Positions 1 to 9,276 of a stretch of DNA of 64,000 nucleotides are shown piece by piece (position 1 is the first letter of the stretch; each line of letters opens with the position of its first letter). Made by a program: the position numbers and the translations under genes. The stretch comes from Gloeocapsa sp. PCC 7428 (GTDB lineage Bacteria > Cyanobacteriota > Cyanobacteriia > Cyanobacteriales > Chroococcidiopsidaceae), in NCBI RefSeq assembly GCF_000317555.1, contig NC_019745.1:2604001-2668000 (forward strand), in the 5' to 3' direction. The notes beneath the pieces were generated by a model. That model had not been told where the DNA came from, did not search any database, and saw only the letters and a list, made by a program, of their open reading frames with translations.

Positions 1-164
1 TAGTTAGTATTTTTATAAAAAATCTTAAGAAATCAAGTAATTAATAGTGCTCATCCTTACTTTGTTGTAGGTTTTACGTAGCATGGTTTGATTAAATTTT
101 ATACATAATCATCAGTTTAATTTTTGTTCGCTATAAAAAATAATTTGTTAAGGAAACCAAGTCG

Positions 165-3100
165 GTGATGACGAGAAACTGGTTCGGTTGGCGTTGGCAG
201 TTGACGTTATTGGGTTGGATAGCTTTTGTTGGGGTGGTAGGAGGAGGCGATCGCACCGTAGCTCAAGTCACTGCCGATCCTTCAGTAGGAACAACAGTTA
301 CAGTCAACGGCGATACCTTTGAAATTACGAATGGTACAACCGTTGGTGGCAAAAATCTCTTTCACAGTTTCAGTAATTTCAGTATTCCCAATGGTGGAAC
401 TGCACACTTTGTCAATGCGCCTACAGTTGCCAATATTTTGGCACGAGTCACGGGTGGTAATCCTTCAGATATTCAAGGACTAATTCGGGCAGAGGGTAAT
501 GCGAATCTATTTTTAATGAATCCCAATGGCATTTTATATGGATCAAATGCACAGCTAGACCTTGGCGGTTCCTTTGTGGCAACAACTGCGAATGCGATTC
601 AGTTTCCTGGTGATGCAGAGTTTTCGCAAAATTCACCTGTGGCTGCGGATAATTCGTTGCTGAGTGTCAACCCCTCTGCTTTTCTGTTCAATCAAATTGC
701 TGCCCAACCGATTATTAACCAATCTCGATTAGGTTTGCTAGTTCCTGTTGGTAAAAGCTTGTTATTATTGGGCGGCAATATTGGGCTAGCTACCGGAAAG
801 CTATTTGCTCCAGGTGGTCGCATCGAGTTAAGTAGTGTAGCAGGAGTGGGAGCAGTAGGACTAAATGTAGATGAAGGTATACTCCGCTTGGGTTTTTCTG
901 ACGATATTGTTAGAGGAGATATATCGCTTACTGAACAGTCTGAAGTTGATGTTCGCGCTGGCAGTGGTGGTGACATTGCCATTAACTCTCGTAATCTAAA
1001 AGTGTTAGCAGCTAGCCGAGTACGAGCAGGAATATTACCAGGATTGGGTTCACTTGACAATCAAGCAGGAGATATTAATATCAATGCGACAGGTGAAATA
1101 ACTCTTGCAGACGAATTAACTTCAATTTCAAATGTAGTACAGCAGGGCGCTATCGGTAATGGTGGCAATATCAACATTGTTACTCGGTCACTTTCTCTCT
1201 TTGATGGCGCTCAATTAGTGACAACTACTTTTGGAAGAGGGAATGCAGGTAATTTGCAGATCGAAGCTAGTGATGATGTGGCGATCGCTGGGGTGAGTAA
1301 AAGTGACAATAGCCGCTCTAGTAGTCTCTTTAGTAGCGTACAAGCTGAAGCTGTAGGAAGAGGAGGTGATATTGAGATTAACGCTGGAACGCTAGCTGTC
1401 ACCGATGGCGCTCAAATTATTACGCTTACCGCTGGAGCAGGAGACGCAGGTGATATACAGATCAAAGCTAGAGACAACATTACGTTTGCAAGGGTGAGAG
1501 GAAACGGTCTTGCTAGTGGTGCGCTCACTAGGGTGGATATCAACGCAAAAGGGAGAGGTGGCAACATAAATATTGAAGCCGAAACCCTATCAATTACTGA
1601 TGGCGCGCGATTGAGTGCTAGTACATTTGGAACAGGAAAGGCTGGCAATGTGTATATTAATACTCGTGATGCTGTTATTCTTACTGGAGTCTATCTTTTT
1701 CCGTTTAGAGGTTTAAATATTCCTTATTTAAGTGCTATTGATAGCCTTGTAGGTATAAAAGCAGTAGGGCAGGGTGGTGACATTAGTATTCAAACTAACT
1801 CATTTTATTTAAGTGATGGTGCTGCGCTTTCAACAGAAACACTTGGTCAAGGAAATGCTGGAAACATATCTTTGCAAGCTAAAGACTCTGTTTCTCTCTC
1901 CAACCTTGGTGCTATTTTCGCTAATGTTCAATCAGGAGCAGAGGGTAACGGCGGCAATATTGATATTCAAACACAAACTCTCTCTTTAACAAGCGGTTCT
2001 GCGATCGCTGTTGCCGTTATTGGACAACAAGGTGAAATCTTTGGTGGTAAGGGAAATGGAGGAACTATTCGATTAAATGCTTCTGATTCTGTAAGTATCA
2101 CCGGCGTTAGTTCTTTTAAATTTCCTGTTCCTGTAGTTAATCTTGCTAACCCTTCTGTGGGTTTTCAAACCGAGGGGTTTTCTAGCGGACTGTTTGCAAG
2201 TACTCAAGTAGGGGCTAGTGGTCAAGGCGGAAATATTGTAGTCAATACTCCTACCTTTCGCATTGCAGATGGTGCAGTTGTTAATGCTCAAACTTCTAAT
2301 CCTAGTAACGGGGGGAACATTACTATTAACGCTAGTGACTTTGAAGCTACCAATGGCGGGCAAATATTAACCACGGCTCGTAGTAGCGGAAGTGCAGGTA
2401 GCATTATCTTAGATATTGCAGATAACATCACTATTTCTGGCAGCGATCCCACTTTTACTAGTCGTCTTGCTCAGTTTAGCCAGGATGTAGTGAGCAATCA
2501 GGGTTCTGCTAGCGGCATCTTCGCTAACACTACCTTCAACTCTAGTGGAAACGGTGGCAGTATTAACATCAACACAACACACCTTAACTTAATCAATAAT
2601 GCTCAGATATCTGCCCAAAGCCAAGGTACAGGTCGTGCAGGCACTATTAAAATTAATGCCACAGGTGAATTAAATGCCAACAATAGCGAAATTACTACCG
2701 CTGCGACTCTTTCTGGGGGTGGCGACATTACGATCGCTGCAAGTGACATCCGTCTGCGCAATGATAGTGACATTAGAACAGACCTCACCAGCAGCGCGGG
2801 AAGTGGGGGTAATATTAACATAACTGCGGACTCAATCATTGCGTTTGAAGACAGTGATATTTTGGCATTTGCTGCTGAAGGTCAAGGCGGTAACATTACG
2901 TTGAATACGCCTGTCTTCTTTGGCTTTGGCTACCGCCCAGGTGCTTCAAGGACGGATTATGCTATTCTCGATGGCAATGACCGAGTTGATGTTAATGCTA
3001 CTGGCGCGATCGCTTCGGGTAACATCACTACTCCAGACACCACTCTCGTACAAAACAGCTTAACTGAGTTGCCAGCAAATGTAATTGACACTGGCACGTT

Positions 3101-3356
3101 AGTTGCTAATAGTTGCATTGCTCGTGGTAGCGATCGCCAACAAGGTAACTTCATCATCACAGCTAGTGGTGGCTTACCGACACGCCCAGGAGATACGACA
3201 GCTTCATCCTATCCAACGGGTACTGTACGTTCAGTATCAGGCGATCGCGCTCCTGATGCTAGTCGTCCTTGGCAAATTGGCGATCCAATTGTAGAACCGC
3301 AAGGCGCGTATCGATTACCAAATGGTCAGCTTGTTCTAAGTCGTGAGTGTTCCTAA
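165..3356 (+). CDS. Filamentous haemagglutinin-type (TPS) exoprotein
   Basis: Large secreted beta-helix adhesin of the two-partner secretion type, expected to cross the outer membrane through a TpsB partner. Seen: an N-terminal signal peptide (hydrophobic stretch around residues 11-33, ending near VAQ), a TPS domain over about residues 35-175 with the hallmark NPNGILYG, then many degenerate Asn/Gly-rich repeats (GNGGNI, GNAGNI, GQGGNI) typical of a right-handed beta-helix, and a C-terminal segment containing a Cys (CIARGSD) often seen at the end of cyanobacterial members. At 1063 residues it is a normal size for the family. GTG at 165 is preceded by AAGGA at 150-154; ATG at 168 is the alternative start. 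No TpsB transporter lies in the window. The ligand cannot be deduced. Confidence 0.9.
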   Translation: MMTRNWFGWRWQLTLLGWIAFVGVVGGGDRTVAQVTADPSVGTTVTVNGDTFEITNGTTVGGKNLFHSFSNFSIPNGGTAHFVNAPTVANILARVTGGNPSDIQGLIRAEGNANLFLMNPNGILYGSNAQLDLGGSFVATTANAIQFPGDAEFSQNSPVAADNSLLSVNPSAFLFNQIAAQPIINQSRLGLLVPVGKSLLLLGGNIGLATGKLFAPGGRIELSSVAGVGAVGLNVDEGILRLGFSDDIVRGDISLTEQSEVDVRAGSGGDIAINSRNLKVLAASRVRAGILPGLGSLDNQAGDININATGEITLADELTSISNVVQQGAIGNGGNINIVTRSLSLFDGAQLVTTTFGRGNAGNLQIEASDDVAIAGVSKSDNSRSSSLFSSVQAEAVGRGGDIEINAGTLAVTDGAQIITLTAGAGDAGDIQIKARDNITFARVRGNGLASGALTRVDINAKGRGGNINIEAETLSITDGARLSASTFGTGKAGNVYINTRDAVILTGVYLFPFRGLNIPYLSAIDSLVGIKAVGQGGDISIQTNSFYLSDGAALSTETLGQGNAGNISLQAKDSVSLSNLGAIFANVQSGAEGNGGNIDIQTQTLSLTSGSAIAVAVIGQQGEIFGGKGNGGTIRLNASDSVSITGVSSFKFPVPVVNLANPSVGFQTEGFSSGLFASTQVGASGQGGNIVVNTPTFRIADGAVVNAQTSNPSNGGNITINASDFEATNGGQILTTARSSGSAGSIILDIADNITISGSDPTFTSRLAQFSQDVVSNQGSASGIFANTTFNSSGNGGSININTTHLNLINNAQISAQSQGTGRAGTIKINATGELNANNSEITTAATLSGGGDITIAASDIRLRNDSDIRTDLTSSAGSGGNINITADSIIAFEDSDILAFAAEGQGGNITLNTPVFFGFGYRPGASRTDYAILDGNDRVDVNATGAIASGNITTPDTTLVQNSLTELPANVIDTGTLVANSCIARGSDRQQGNFIITASGGLPTRPGDTTASSYPTGTVRSVSGDRAPDASRPWQIGDPIVEPQGAYRLPNGQLVLSRECS

Positions 3357-3387
3357 TTCTTCTGCAACTTCTAGTAACCTCATGGTA

Positions 3388-3409
3388 GAAACCTATGAAG
3401 ATAGGTTTC
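3388..3409. repeat. Perfect hairpin, dispersed-repeat type
   Basis: GAAACCTA and TAGGTTTC flank the loop TGAAGA, an 8-bp perfect stem, followed by GTTTATAG. The same layout, with a loop GAAG and a following GTTTGTGTAG, recurs at 32586-32617, so this looks like a dispersed intergenic repeat. It sits just after the exoprotein stop codon and could also help end transcription, but no long T-tract follows. Confidence 0.5.
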
Positions 3410-3542
3410 GTTTATAGATGAGTTAACAATACCAAATGCGGGTTTTCCAGCAGTTTGCCACCGCTACCCATTTTCACAAATGATTTGGGGTTGCTATAGT
3501 AGCACCAAACGTCATTCATCGTTGGATTTTGAATAAAGTTGA

Positions 3543-3761
3543 CTATAAATTTTCCCATTCATCGCGAGAAATTCCTGCTTGTTGTAAAATTCTGCTCAGT
3601 AAATTCTGACTAATATCTCCTTGGTGCGGGTTTGGGATGCGAACTCGCAACCTATCTCTAACCATAAACTGGTGTTTGCCGCCTGAGTAAGGATCTTAAA
3701 AACCAGCAGCTCGTAATGCGACAATCAAGTCACGACGCGAAATAGAACCAAAGGGTGGTAT
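3543..3761 (-). pseudogene. hicA-type toxin remnant (start codon lost, in-frame stop)
   Basis: Read on the minus strand from 3761, this frame gives a recognisable HicA (YcfA-type mRNA interferase) of 73 codons: PPFGSISRRDLIVALRAAGF, a TAA stop, then DPYSGGKHQFMVRD, RIPNPHQGD and a C-terminal LQQAGISRDEW. The catalytic-type His of the GGKHQF motif lies after the stop. The place where the start codon belongs reads ATA and overlaps the hicB stop as TAATA, where a normal hicB-hicA junction would read TAATG. Two independent lesions therefore separate it from a working gene. The rest of the sequence is well preserved, suggesting recent decay. Family assignment rests on motif recognition only. Confidence 0.8.
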
Positions 3762-4003
3762 TAGGCAACAAATTCAATTTTTAAGGTCACGCCGTCAAAT
3801 TCAGGTAAATCGTGACCCATAGCAATTCCAATCATTATCCACTCTTCTAGAACTTCTAAAAGTTCTTTTCGACAAGCTTCTAACGTTTTACCCGTTGCCC
3901 ATACACCAGATGCACAAGGAATTCGTCCATAAAAACCTTCATTATTTTCTAGGAGTTCATAATGTGCGGACTCCATTGCTTTTTGTAGGTACTCTTGAAT
4001 CAT
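3761..4003 (-). CDS. hicB: HicB-family antitoxin
   Basis: An 80-residue protein with the HicB partial RNase-H-like fold pattern: residues of the type YELLENNEGFYGRIPCASGVWATG, followed by a helix (LEACRKELLEVLEEWIMIGIAMG) and a final DLPEFDG segment. In intact modules HicB binds HicA, blocks its mRNA cleavage and represses the operon. Here the downstream hicA, which it would overlap by one base, carries a lost start codon and an internal stop, so this antitoxin appears orphaned. Any remaining role (repressor, protection against an incoming HicA) is inference. A start at 4003 (ATG) gives the normal family length. Confidence 0.8.
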   Translation of the reverse strand: MIQEYLQKAMESAHYELLENNEGFYGRIPCASGVWATGKTLEACRKELLEVLEEWIMIGIAMGHDLPEFDGVTLKIEFVA

Positions 4004-4031
4004 CTATCACCTTTATTAATAATTACACTAA

Positions 4032-5540
4032 CTACCGCATATCGTAACCAAACAAATTCGGGTCAACTTCTTGCAGATTTAAATCGTCTAAACCATATTC
4101 CACCCAGCGTCCTTCCACCATCGCGGCAACATCAGGATCGGACTCTAATACCGCACCCCATTCGTGTTCAGTTTCTGGAGGAATTTTTGTCGTTGCATCA
4201 ATTCCCATGCGTCCACCTAAACCAATTTTCTCACTCGCAAAATCTAATGAATCAAACGGCGTATTAGGTAAGATAAACACATCTCTAGTCGGGTCAACTT
4301 TAGAACTAATTGCCCAAACAACTTGGCGCGGATCTCGGATATTAATATCTTTATCAACAACAATTACAAACTTGGTGTAAGTAAATTGCGGTAACGCACT
4401 CCAAAATGCTAATGCTGCGCGTCTTGCTTGTCCAGGATATGCTTTATCAATCGAAATAATTGCCGCTTTGTAACTCAAGGCTTCCATTGGCAAGAAGAAA
4501 TCAACGATTTCAGAGACTTGTTGGCGCAGAATTGGGGTGTAGATGCGGTTGAGTGCGATCGCCATCATGGCTTCTTCTTTGGGTGGACGACCGCTAAACG
4601 TCGTTAAATAAATTGGGTCTTTACGATGTGTCATGCACTGAAAACGAATCAGTGGTGAATCTTCCACACCACCGTAGTAACCCATATGATCGCCAAAAGG
4701 TCCATCAGGTAAAACTTCCCCTGGCGTAATCGTTCCTTCTAAGACAAATTCGGAGTCAGCAGGGACTTCTAAATCAACCGTTTTACACTTAGCTAGCTGT
4801 ACCCCCGAACCGCCGTAAAGCCCTGCAAACAGCCATTCAGATAAATCGACAGGAATAGGCGTTGCAGCTGCCATAATAATGAGTGGATCGACACCAAGCG
4901 CGATCGCAATTTCTAATTTCTTCCCGCGTTCAGCAGCTTTGCGTAAATGTCTCGCCCCACCGCGTACAGACAACCAGTGAACGGTCATGGTATTTTTTGA
5001 TTGCAATTGCAGGCGGTAAACTCCAACATTCGGGGTTCCTGTTTCACAATCTTTGGTAATGACTAGCCCAAGCGTGATGATTTTACCCGCATCACCTGGA
5101 TAAGGACGAATCAAGGGGAGTGTATTTAAATCTAAGTCGTCGCCTTGAAACACAACTTGCTGACACGCAGGGAAAAAGTCGCGCCCTGGTTTGGCTTTGA
5201 CGACATCGAATAACAATTTGCCAAATTCTACGGCTTGTCCAATTTTCTTAGGCGGTTTGGGCTGTTGTAGCATACCAAGTTTTTTTCCCAAGGTTTCTAA
5301 TTCTTGGGGCGTTTCCATATTCATCGCCCAGCAGATACGTTCTACAGTTCCCATGAGATTGACGGCGACGGGATAAGCTGCGCCTTTGACGTTTTCAAAA
5401 ACTAAGCCAGGACCGCCCTGCTGTAACATTCGATTAGAAATTTCGGCGATTTCTAAATCTGGGTCAACTTTGGCGGTGATGCGTCGCAGTTGTCCGCGTT
5501 GTTCGAGGAGTTTGATGAATCCGCGTAAGTCTCGTGCCAT
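4032..5540 (-). CDS. ubiD: UbiD-family decarboxylase
   Basis: Predicted prenylated-FMN-dependent decarboxylase acting on a 4-hydroxy-3-polyprenylbenzoate-type intermediate of plastoquinone/ubiquinone-like quinone synthesis; cytosolic. The 502 residues match the family along the whole length: an N-terminal MARDLRGFIKLLEQRGQLRRI, a central segment with GPFGDHMGYYGG, and a C-terminal SKVDPTRDVFILP and GRMGIDATTKIPPE. The GPFGDH and MGIDATTK motifs are highly conserved in UbiD proteins. The enzyme needs prenylated FMN made by UbiX, which is not in this window. ATG at 5540 starts directly at the conserved N-terminus. The 160-base leader holds a dispersed repeat. It lies downstream on the same strand as nothing obviously related. 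Confidence 0.93.
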   Translation of the reverse strand: MARDLRGFIKLLEQRGQLRRITAKVDPDLEIAEISNRMLQQGGPGLVFENVKGAAYPVAVNLMGTVERICWAMNMETPQELETLGKKLGMLQQPKPPKKIGQAVEFGKLLFDVVKAKPGRDFFPACQQVVFQGDDLDLNTLPLIRPYPGDAGKIITLGLVITKDCETGTPNVGVYRLQLQSKNTMTVHWLSVRGGARHLRKAAERGKKLEIAIALGVDPLIIMAAATPIPVDLSEWLFAGLYGGSGVQLAKCKTVDLEVPADSEFVLEGTITPGEVLPDGPFGDHMGYYGGVEDSPLIRFQCMTHRKDPIYLTTFSGRPPKEEAMMAIALNRIYTPILRQQVSEIVDFFLPMEALSYKAAIISIDKAYPGQARRAALAFWSALPQFTYTKFVIVVDKDINIRDPRQVVWAISSKVDPTRDVFILPNTPFDSLDFASEKIGLGGRMGIDATTKIPPETEHEWGAVLESDPDVAAMVEGRWVEYGLDDLNLQEVDPNLFGYDMR

Positions 5541-5599
5541 GATGTTTGTAGATTTATGAAGCTTTTTTCATTATCACAGGTGTTTGTGGAGGGTGGGCA

Positions 5600-5661
5600 A
5601 CGTAGACGCATAGAGGCTTGCCGTAGGCTACCACTAAGGCACAAAGAACACAAAGGTGGAA
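5600..5661. repeat. Dispersed intergenic repeat
   Basis: A stretch reading GTAGACGCATAGAGGCTTGC, then CGTAGGCTACCACTAAGGCA and CAAAGAACACAAAGG. The last part resembles the repeats at 61776-61806 and 63467-63497 (CCACAnnGnCGCAnAGnACAC). The first part is of the class of short GC-rich palindromic repeats common in cyanobacterial intergenic DNA. No coding content is evident. Confidence 0.45.
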
Positions 5662-5701
5662 TTTAATGAGGATTAATATTTAATTGTGCTAGAATAAGAA
5701 A

Positions 5702-6691
5702 TTATTTAACTTGAAAGTATTTGAATAGGTCGTCAATAACTAAGTTGGCAGCCAGTGGACCAAACCCAGCCCAGTAGGATGAAGGAACTTCGTAAACTCG
5801 GTTTTGTCGGACAACGTTTAATGATAACCAAAAAGGATCGGTCTTTAATCTTTTGAGTGCAGTTTGTGCTTCTTGGGCGATCGCACTAGTATATCCATAT
5901 GTCCACACAAACATGATGTCAGCGTCCAAAATTGAAATGACTTCTTTATCAATCCGCTGCTGATTTGCGCCTTTGGGTTCGATGTCTTGTGCGGGTGGAC
6001 GTTTTAGCCCTGCATCTTCCAAAATTGAACCACCGAAGGAACTTTTTAGGTAAAATGAGGGAACTCCGTCAGAGTAAACGCGAATGAATGAGACTTCGGT
6101 TTGGTTGAGGCGATCGCCCATTTTTGCCTTAAACTCTGCAAGTCGAGCGTTGTAGTCTACAAGTATCTTCTCTGCTTCTGCTGTTTTCCCTAAAGCTTCG
6201 GCGTACTTTTTCAATGTTTCTTTCCACTGCTTTTCTGCTTCAACCGCAACCACGACTGTAGGTGCAATTTGTGATATTAGCGGATAAGTTCCGATTTCAA
6301 TTTCCCAAGATAGTCCTAGAATTAAATCGGGCTTGAGCTTGATGATTGCTTCTAAATTGGGTTCCGTATTATACAGTCCGATATTCTCAATTGCTTGTAT
6401 GGCTTCGTTATTGAGGTAAGGTGTCACGAATGGTTCAATTCTGTCGGTAGTGCCAATCGGTGTTACACCTAAAGCGATCGCGCTATCAAGTCCCCCTAAA
6501 ACAACAACGCGCTGCGGATTGAGTGGAACACAGGTTTCGCCCATCGAATGCTGAACCATACGACACTCAGTAGTCGGCGCATTAGATCCACCACGGGCGC
6601 TACAAGCTACAATTGACAAAAAGAACAAAGTCGCTAGTATAAACGAGCGAAAATGACGTTTTTTTAATAAATCTCTTTGTCTTAAGTTCAT
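5702..6691 (-). CDS. Iron-siderophore ABC transporter substrate-binding lipoprotein (FecB-like)
   Basis: Periplasmic component that should bind a ferric siderophore delivered by the outer-membrane receptor and hand it to an ABC permease. Seen: a signal peptide with lipobox LSIVAC around residue 30, the class III binding-protein opening (QHSMGETCVPLNPQRVVVLGG, IALGVTPIG), a PDLILG motif near 125, and a C-terminal GFGPLAANLVIDDLFKY. The length of 329 is usual. It starts only 7 bases after the receptor stop, so the two are surely co-transcribed. No FecC/FecD permease or FecE ATPase follows; the next gene downstream is ubiD on the same strand after a 160-base gap. The siderophore identity is unknown. 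Confidence 0.9.
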   Translation of the reverse strand: MNLRQRDLLKKRHFRSFILATLFFLSIVACSARGGSNAPTTECRMVQHSMGETCVPLNPQRVVVLGGLDSAIALGVTPIGTTDRIEPFVTPYLNNEAIQAIENIGLYNTEPNLEAIIKLKPDLILGLSWEIEIGTYPLISQIAPTVVVAVEAEKQWKETLKKYAEALGKTAEAEKILVDYNARLAEFKAKMGDRLNQTEVSFIRVYSDGVPSFYLKSSFGGSILEDAGLKRPPAQDIEPKGANQQRIDKEVISILDADIMFVWTYGYTSAIAQEAQTALKRLKTDPFWLSLNVVRQNRVYEVPSSYWAGFGPLAANLVIDDLFKYFQVK

Positions 6692-6698
6692 TTTTATT

Positions 6699-9188
6699 TT
6701 AGAATTCTATCGTGAACGAACCAATTACTGTAAATGGCGCACCAGGAACAACAGTTACTCTGCCATAATTCACAGACTCGAAATATCTAGTATCAAATAG
6801 GTTTTGAATGTTAATAGCTGCTCTCCAATTGTCTCGTCTATAAAAAATCGCTGCGTCAGTTCGTAAATAACTTGGCAGCACAAAGCTATTATCTAAATCG
6901 CCAGGCTTTTCACTAAAATAGAATAGTCCAAGACCAAAGCCTACGCCGTCCAAATTGCCTTGTCGAATTTCATAAGTTGTCCAAAGGCTCGCTTTGTGTT
7001 CAGGTACTAAAGCTGGTTTTGTACCTATAGGAATATCTGTACTTTCTGTAATTTCAGCATCGGTGTAACCATACGAAGCAATAACATTCCAACCAGAAGA
7101 AATTTCACCAGAAATATCTAATTCAATTCCGCGACTTCGCTGTTCTCCGATAGGTATAACAAAATCAGGATTATTAGGAGCGGTCGTAGCAATATTAGTT
7201 TTACTAAGTTGGTAAAGTGCTAAAGTTGCTGAAAGCCGCTCATTTAAATCAGCTTTAATTCCTACTTCGTACTGAGTACCGCGCTCAGGTTCTAAAAGCT
7301 CTCCTCCAACCGTTTGACCAAAATTTGGTGCAAATGAGTGACTATAACTAGCGTAAAGTGAAATCGGCTGAATCGGCTGGTAAACAATACCAACTCTCGG
7401 ACTAAAAGCTTCATCGTACTGAGTTGTACGAACATTTTCTATTCTATCGTTGTTATCCTGATTGACTGTATCAAAACGCCCGCCTATCAAAACTTTTAAA
7501 TTATCAGAAAATGCAATCTGGTCTTGCAGAAATATACCGAATGAATCGGTTATGCCAGAGGCATTAAAACGAAAGTCAGTCAACTCTGATGGATCTGGTC
7601 TTACATTTCTGTAGATTGGATTGAAAATATTGATAATCGGATTTCTAGGATTGGGAATTTCTGCATTTTCAATTCCTGTAAAAAATCCTGTAGAAACATC
7701 TCTTCTCAAGTCTATACCAAACAACAGCTGATGTTGTAACAAACCTGTGGAAAAATTACCGACTAGTTCCGTTTGTAGCGAATATGTTTCATTTTGATTT
7801 TCCCTAGCAACAAATCTTCCTAATAAATCGCTAGTTTCTTCATTTAATGATTCTGGTTCTGAGTTTTCGTTAACATCATTAACACTGAGAAACTGAAATC
7901 GATTACGGAGTATCAAATTTTCATTGAAACGATGTTCTAGCTGATATCCAATGGTATACCTTTCTTGCTCAATAAAATCTCCTGGTTGACCTAAAAACCT
8001 ACTAATTGGAATATCGGCAACACCTCGACCAAAAGCAGGTATACCACGGTCAAGAGTTCGGATATCGTATGTATAATCAAAATTAACGAGTAAGTCAGTA
8101 TTATCGCCAATCTTAAAATCTAAAACTGAGGCAATAAAAAATCTTTCACTGTTCACAAAATCGCGGAAGCTGCCAGCATTCTCGTAAGCAAGATTTAGGC
8201 GATACAGTATTGTTTGCTCTTCATTTAAAGGACCAGATAAATCAATGCTGGGGCGGTAGAAACTGAAACTTCCTACGGATAAATCTATAAATGCATAAGG
8301 CTCGCTTAATGGTTTTTTCGTAACTAAATTTATGATTCCTCCAGGTTGGACGTTACCAAATAAAATAGAAGCTGGACCTTTGAGAACTTCTATGCGTTCT
8401 ATGTTGGCTGTTTCTCTTAATGAAGTGTTGCTATCTCTGAAGCCGTCTTGAAAAGTGGCATCATTATAGAAACCTCTAATATTTAGCTGGTCAGCAGCGC
8501 CACCAAACCCACCTTCTTGAGTAATACCGCTAACGTTGCGCAGCGCGTCGGTAAGTCGAATAAATTTTTGGTCTTCGATAACTTGTCGGGGAACGATCTG
8601 AATTGATTGTGGAATATCGCGCAAGGGTGTATCAGTTCGAGTTGCTGTTGATGCTTCGGGAACACGATATCTATCTTGTTCACCCGTCACTAATAACTCA
8701 ATTGTTTCATCAGCTTGCGATGTTGTTGGAGTTAACGCTACGCCAAATATCAACCCTTCATCGCTATCAAACAACGCAACTTGTGGCGGGGTTGTCGCAC
8801 CTGTTACTATCACACGGATGCTATTTGTTGTTGTACTTATTACATCTATTTCTGTAATATCACTTGTTGGATTTTGGGCGCGAAATTCATTGCCCGATCG
8901 CAACCGCAACTGTGCATTGGGAATATCAGCAATATAGCTATTTCCTTCAATACGACTGACTGGCTGCAATTGTTCGGAACCCTCAGTTTCTAAAATGATT
9001 TCTAGTTCCTCAGCCGTAGAATTAAGTCTGACTTCTGTTATTTGTAATATTGCCGACGAAGGCGTTTGCGTCGTTTGTGCTTCCTCATTATCAGTAACTA
9101 CTGGTTGTGTTTCTGCCCAACTAGGACAAGCTATCAGTAAGGACAAGACACTTGTTAGAAATATCAATCGCTTCAGCTGATTCACCAT
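6699..9188 (-). CDS. TonB-dependent siderophore receptor with AMIN domain
   Basis: Outer-membrane 22-strand barrel importing a ferric siderophore with TonB energy. Order of domains: signal peptide (MVNQLKRLIFLTSVLSLLIA), an AMIN domain over about residues 45-150 (a cyanobacterial signature), a TonB-box-like TETIELLVTGEQ region, a plug domain opening with TDTPLRDIPQSIQIVPRQV and containing NIERIEVLKGPASILFG, then the barrel, ending in a C-terminal Phe (VIGSFTIEF), the usual barrel-assembly signal. I chose ATG at 9188 because GGAG lies 5 bases upstream and the signal peptide begins there; an earlier in-frame start at 9212 adds 8 residues. It lies 88 bases after the AraC regulator gene and 7 bases before the binding lipoprotein. 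Confidence 0.93.
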   Translation of the reverse strand: MVNQLKRLIFLTSVLSLLIACPSWAETQPVVTDNEEAQTTQTPSSAILQITEVRLNSTAEELEIILETEGSEQLQPVSRIEGNSYIADIPNAQLRLRSGNEFRAQNPTSDITEIDVISTTTNSIRVIVTGATTPPQVALFDSDEGLIFGVALTPTTSQADETIELLVTGEQDRYRVPEASTATRTDTPLRDIPQSIQIVPRQVIEDQKFIRLTDALRNVSGITQEGGFGGAADQLNIRGFYNDATFQDGFRDSNTSLRETANIERIEVLKGPASILFGNVQPGGIINLVTKKPLSEPYAFIDLSVGSFSFYRPSIDLSGPLNEEQTILYRLNLAYENAGSFRDFVNSERFFIASVLDFKIGDNTDLLVNFDYTYDIRTLDRGIPAFGRGVADIPISRFLGQPGDFIEQERYTIGYQLEHRFNENLILRNRFQFLSVNDVNENSEPESLNEETSDLLGRFVARENQNETYSLQTELVGNFSTGLLQHQLLFGIDLRRDVSTGFFTGIENAEIPNPRNPIINIFNPIYRNVRPDPSELTDFRFNASGITDSFGIFLQDQIAFSDNLKVLIGGRFDTVNQDNNDRIENVRTTQYDEAFSPRVGIVYQPIQPISLYASYSHSFAPNFGQTVGGELLEPERGTQYEVGIKADLNERLSATLALYQLSKTNIATTAPNNPDFVIPIGEQRSRGIELDISGEISSGWNVIASYGYTDAEITESTDIPIGTKPALVPEHKASLWTTYEIRQGNLDGVGFGLGLFYFSEKPGDLDNSFVLPSYLRTDAAIFYRRDNWRAAINIQNLFDTRYFESVNYGRVTVVPGAPFTVIGSFTIEF

Positions 9189-9276
9189 TGCTCCAAACAC
9201 CAGTAACAGCAACTCTGAGAAACTCTCTCAAGAAGTTTACTGGACGTTGGAGAACGCGAAGCTGTTAGGACGATCG

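Noticed and set aside
692-1648. Minus-strand open frames opposite the exoprotein
   Set aside because: Pro/Ser/Leu-rich shadows caused by the Asn/Gly-rich repeats of the exoprotein on the plus strand.
8603-9180. Plus-strand open frames opposite the TonB-dependent receptor
   Set aside because: They are shadows of the receptor gene with no family features and poor amino acid patterns.
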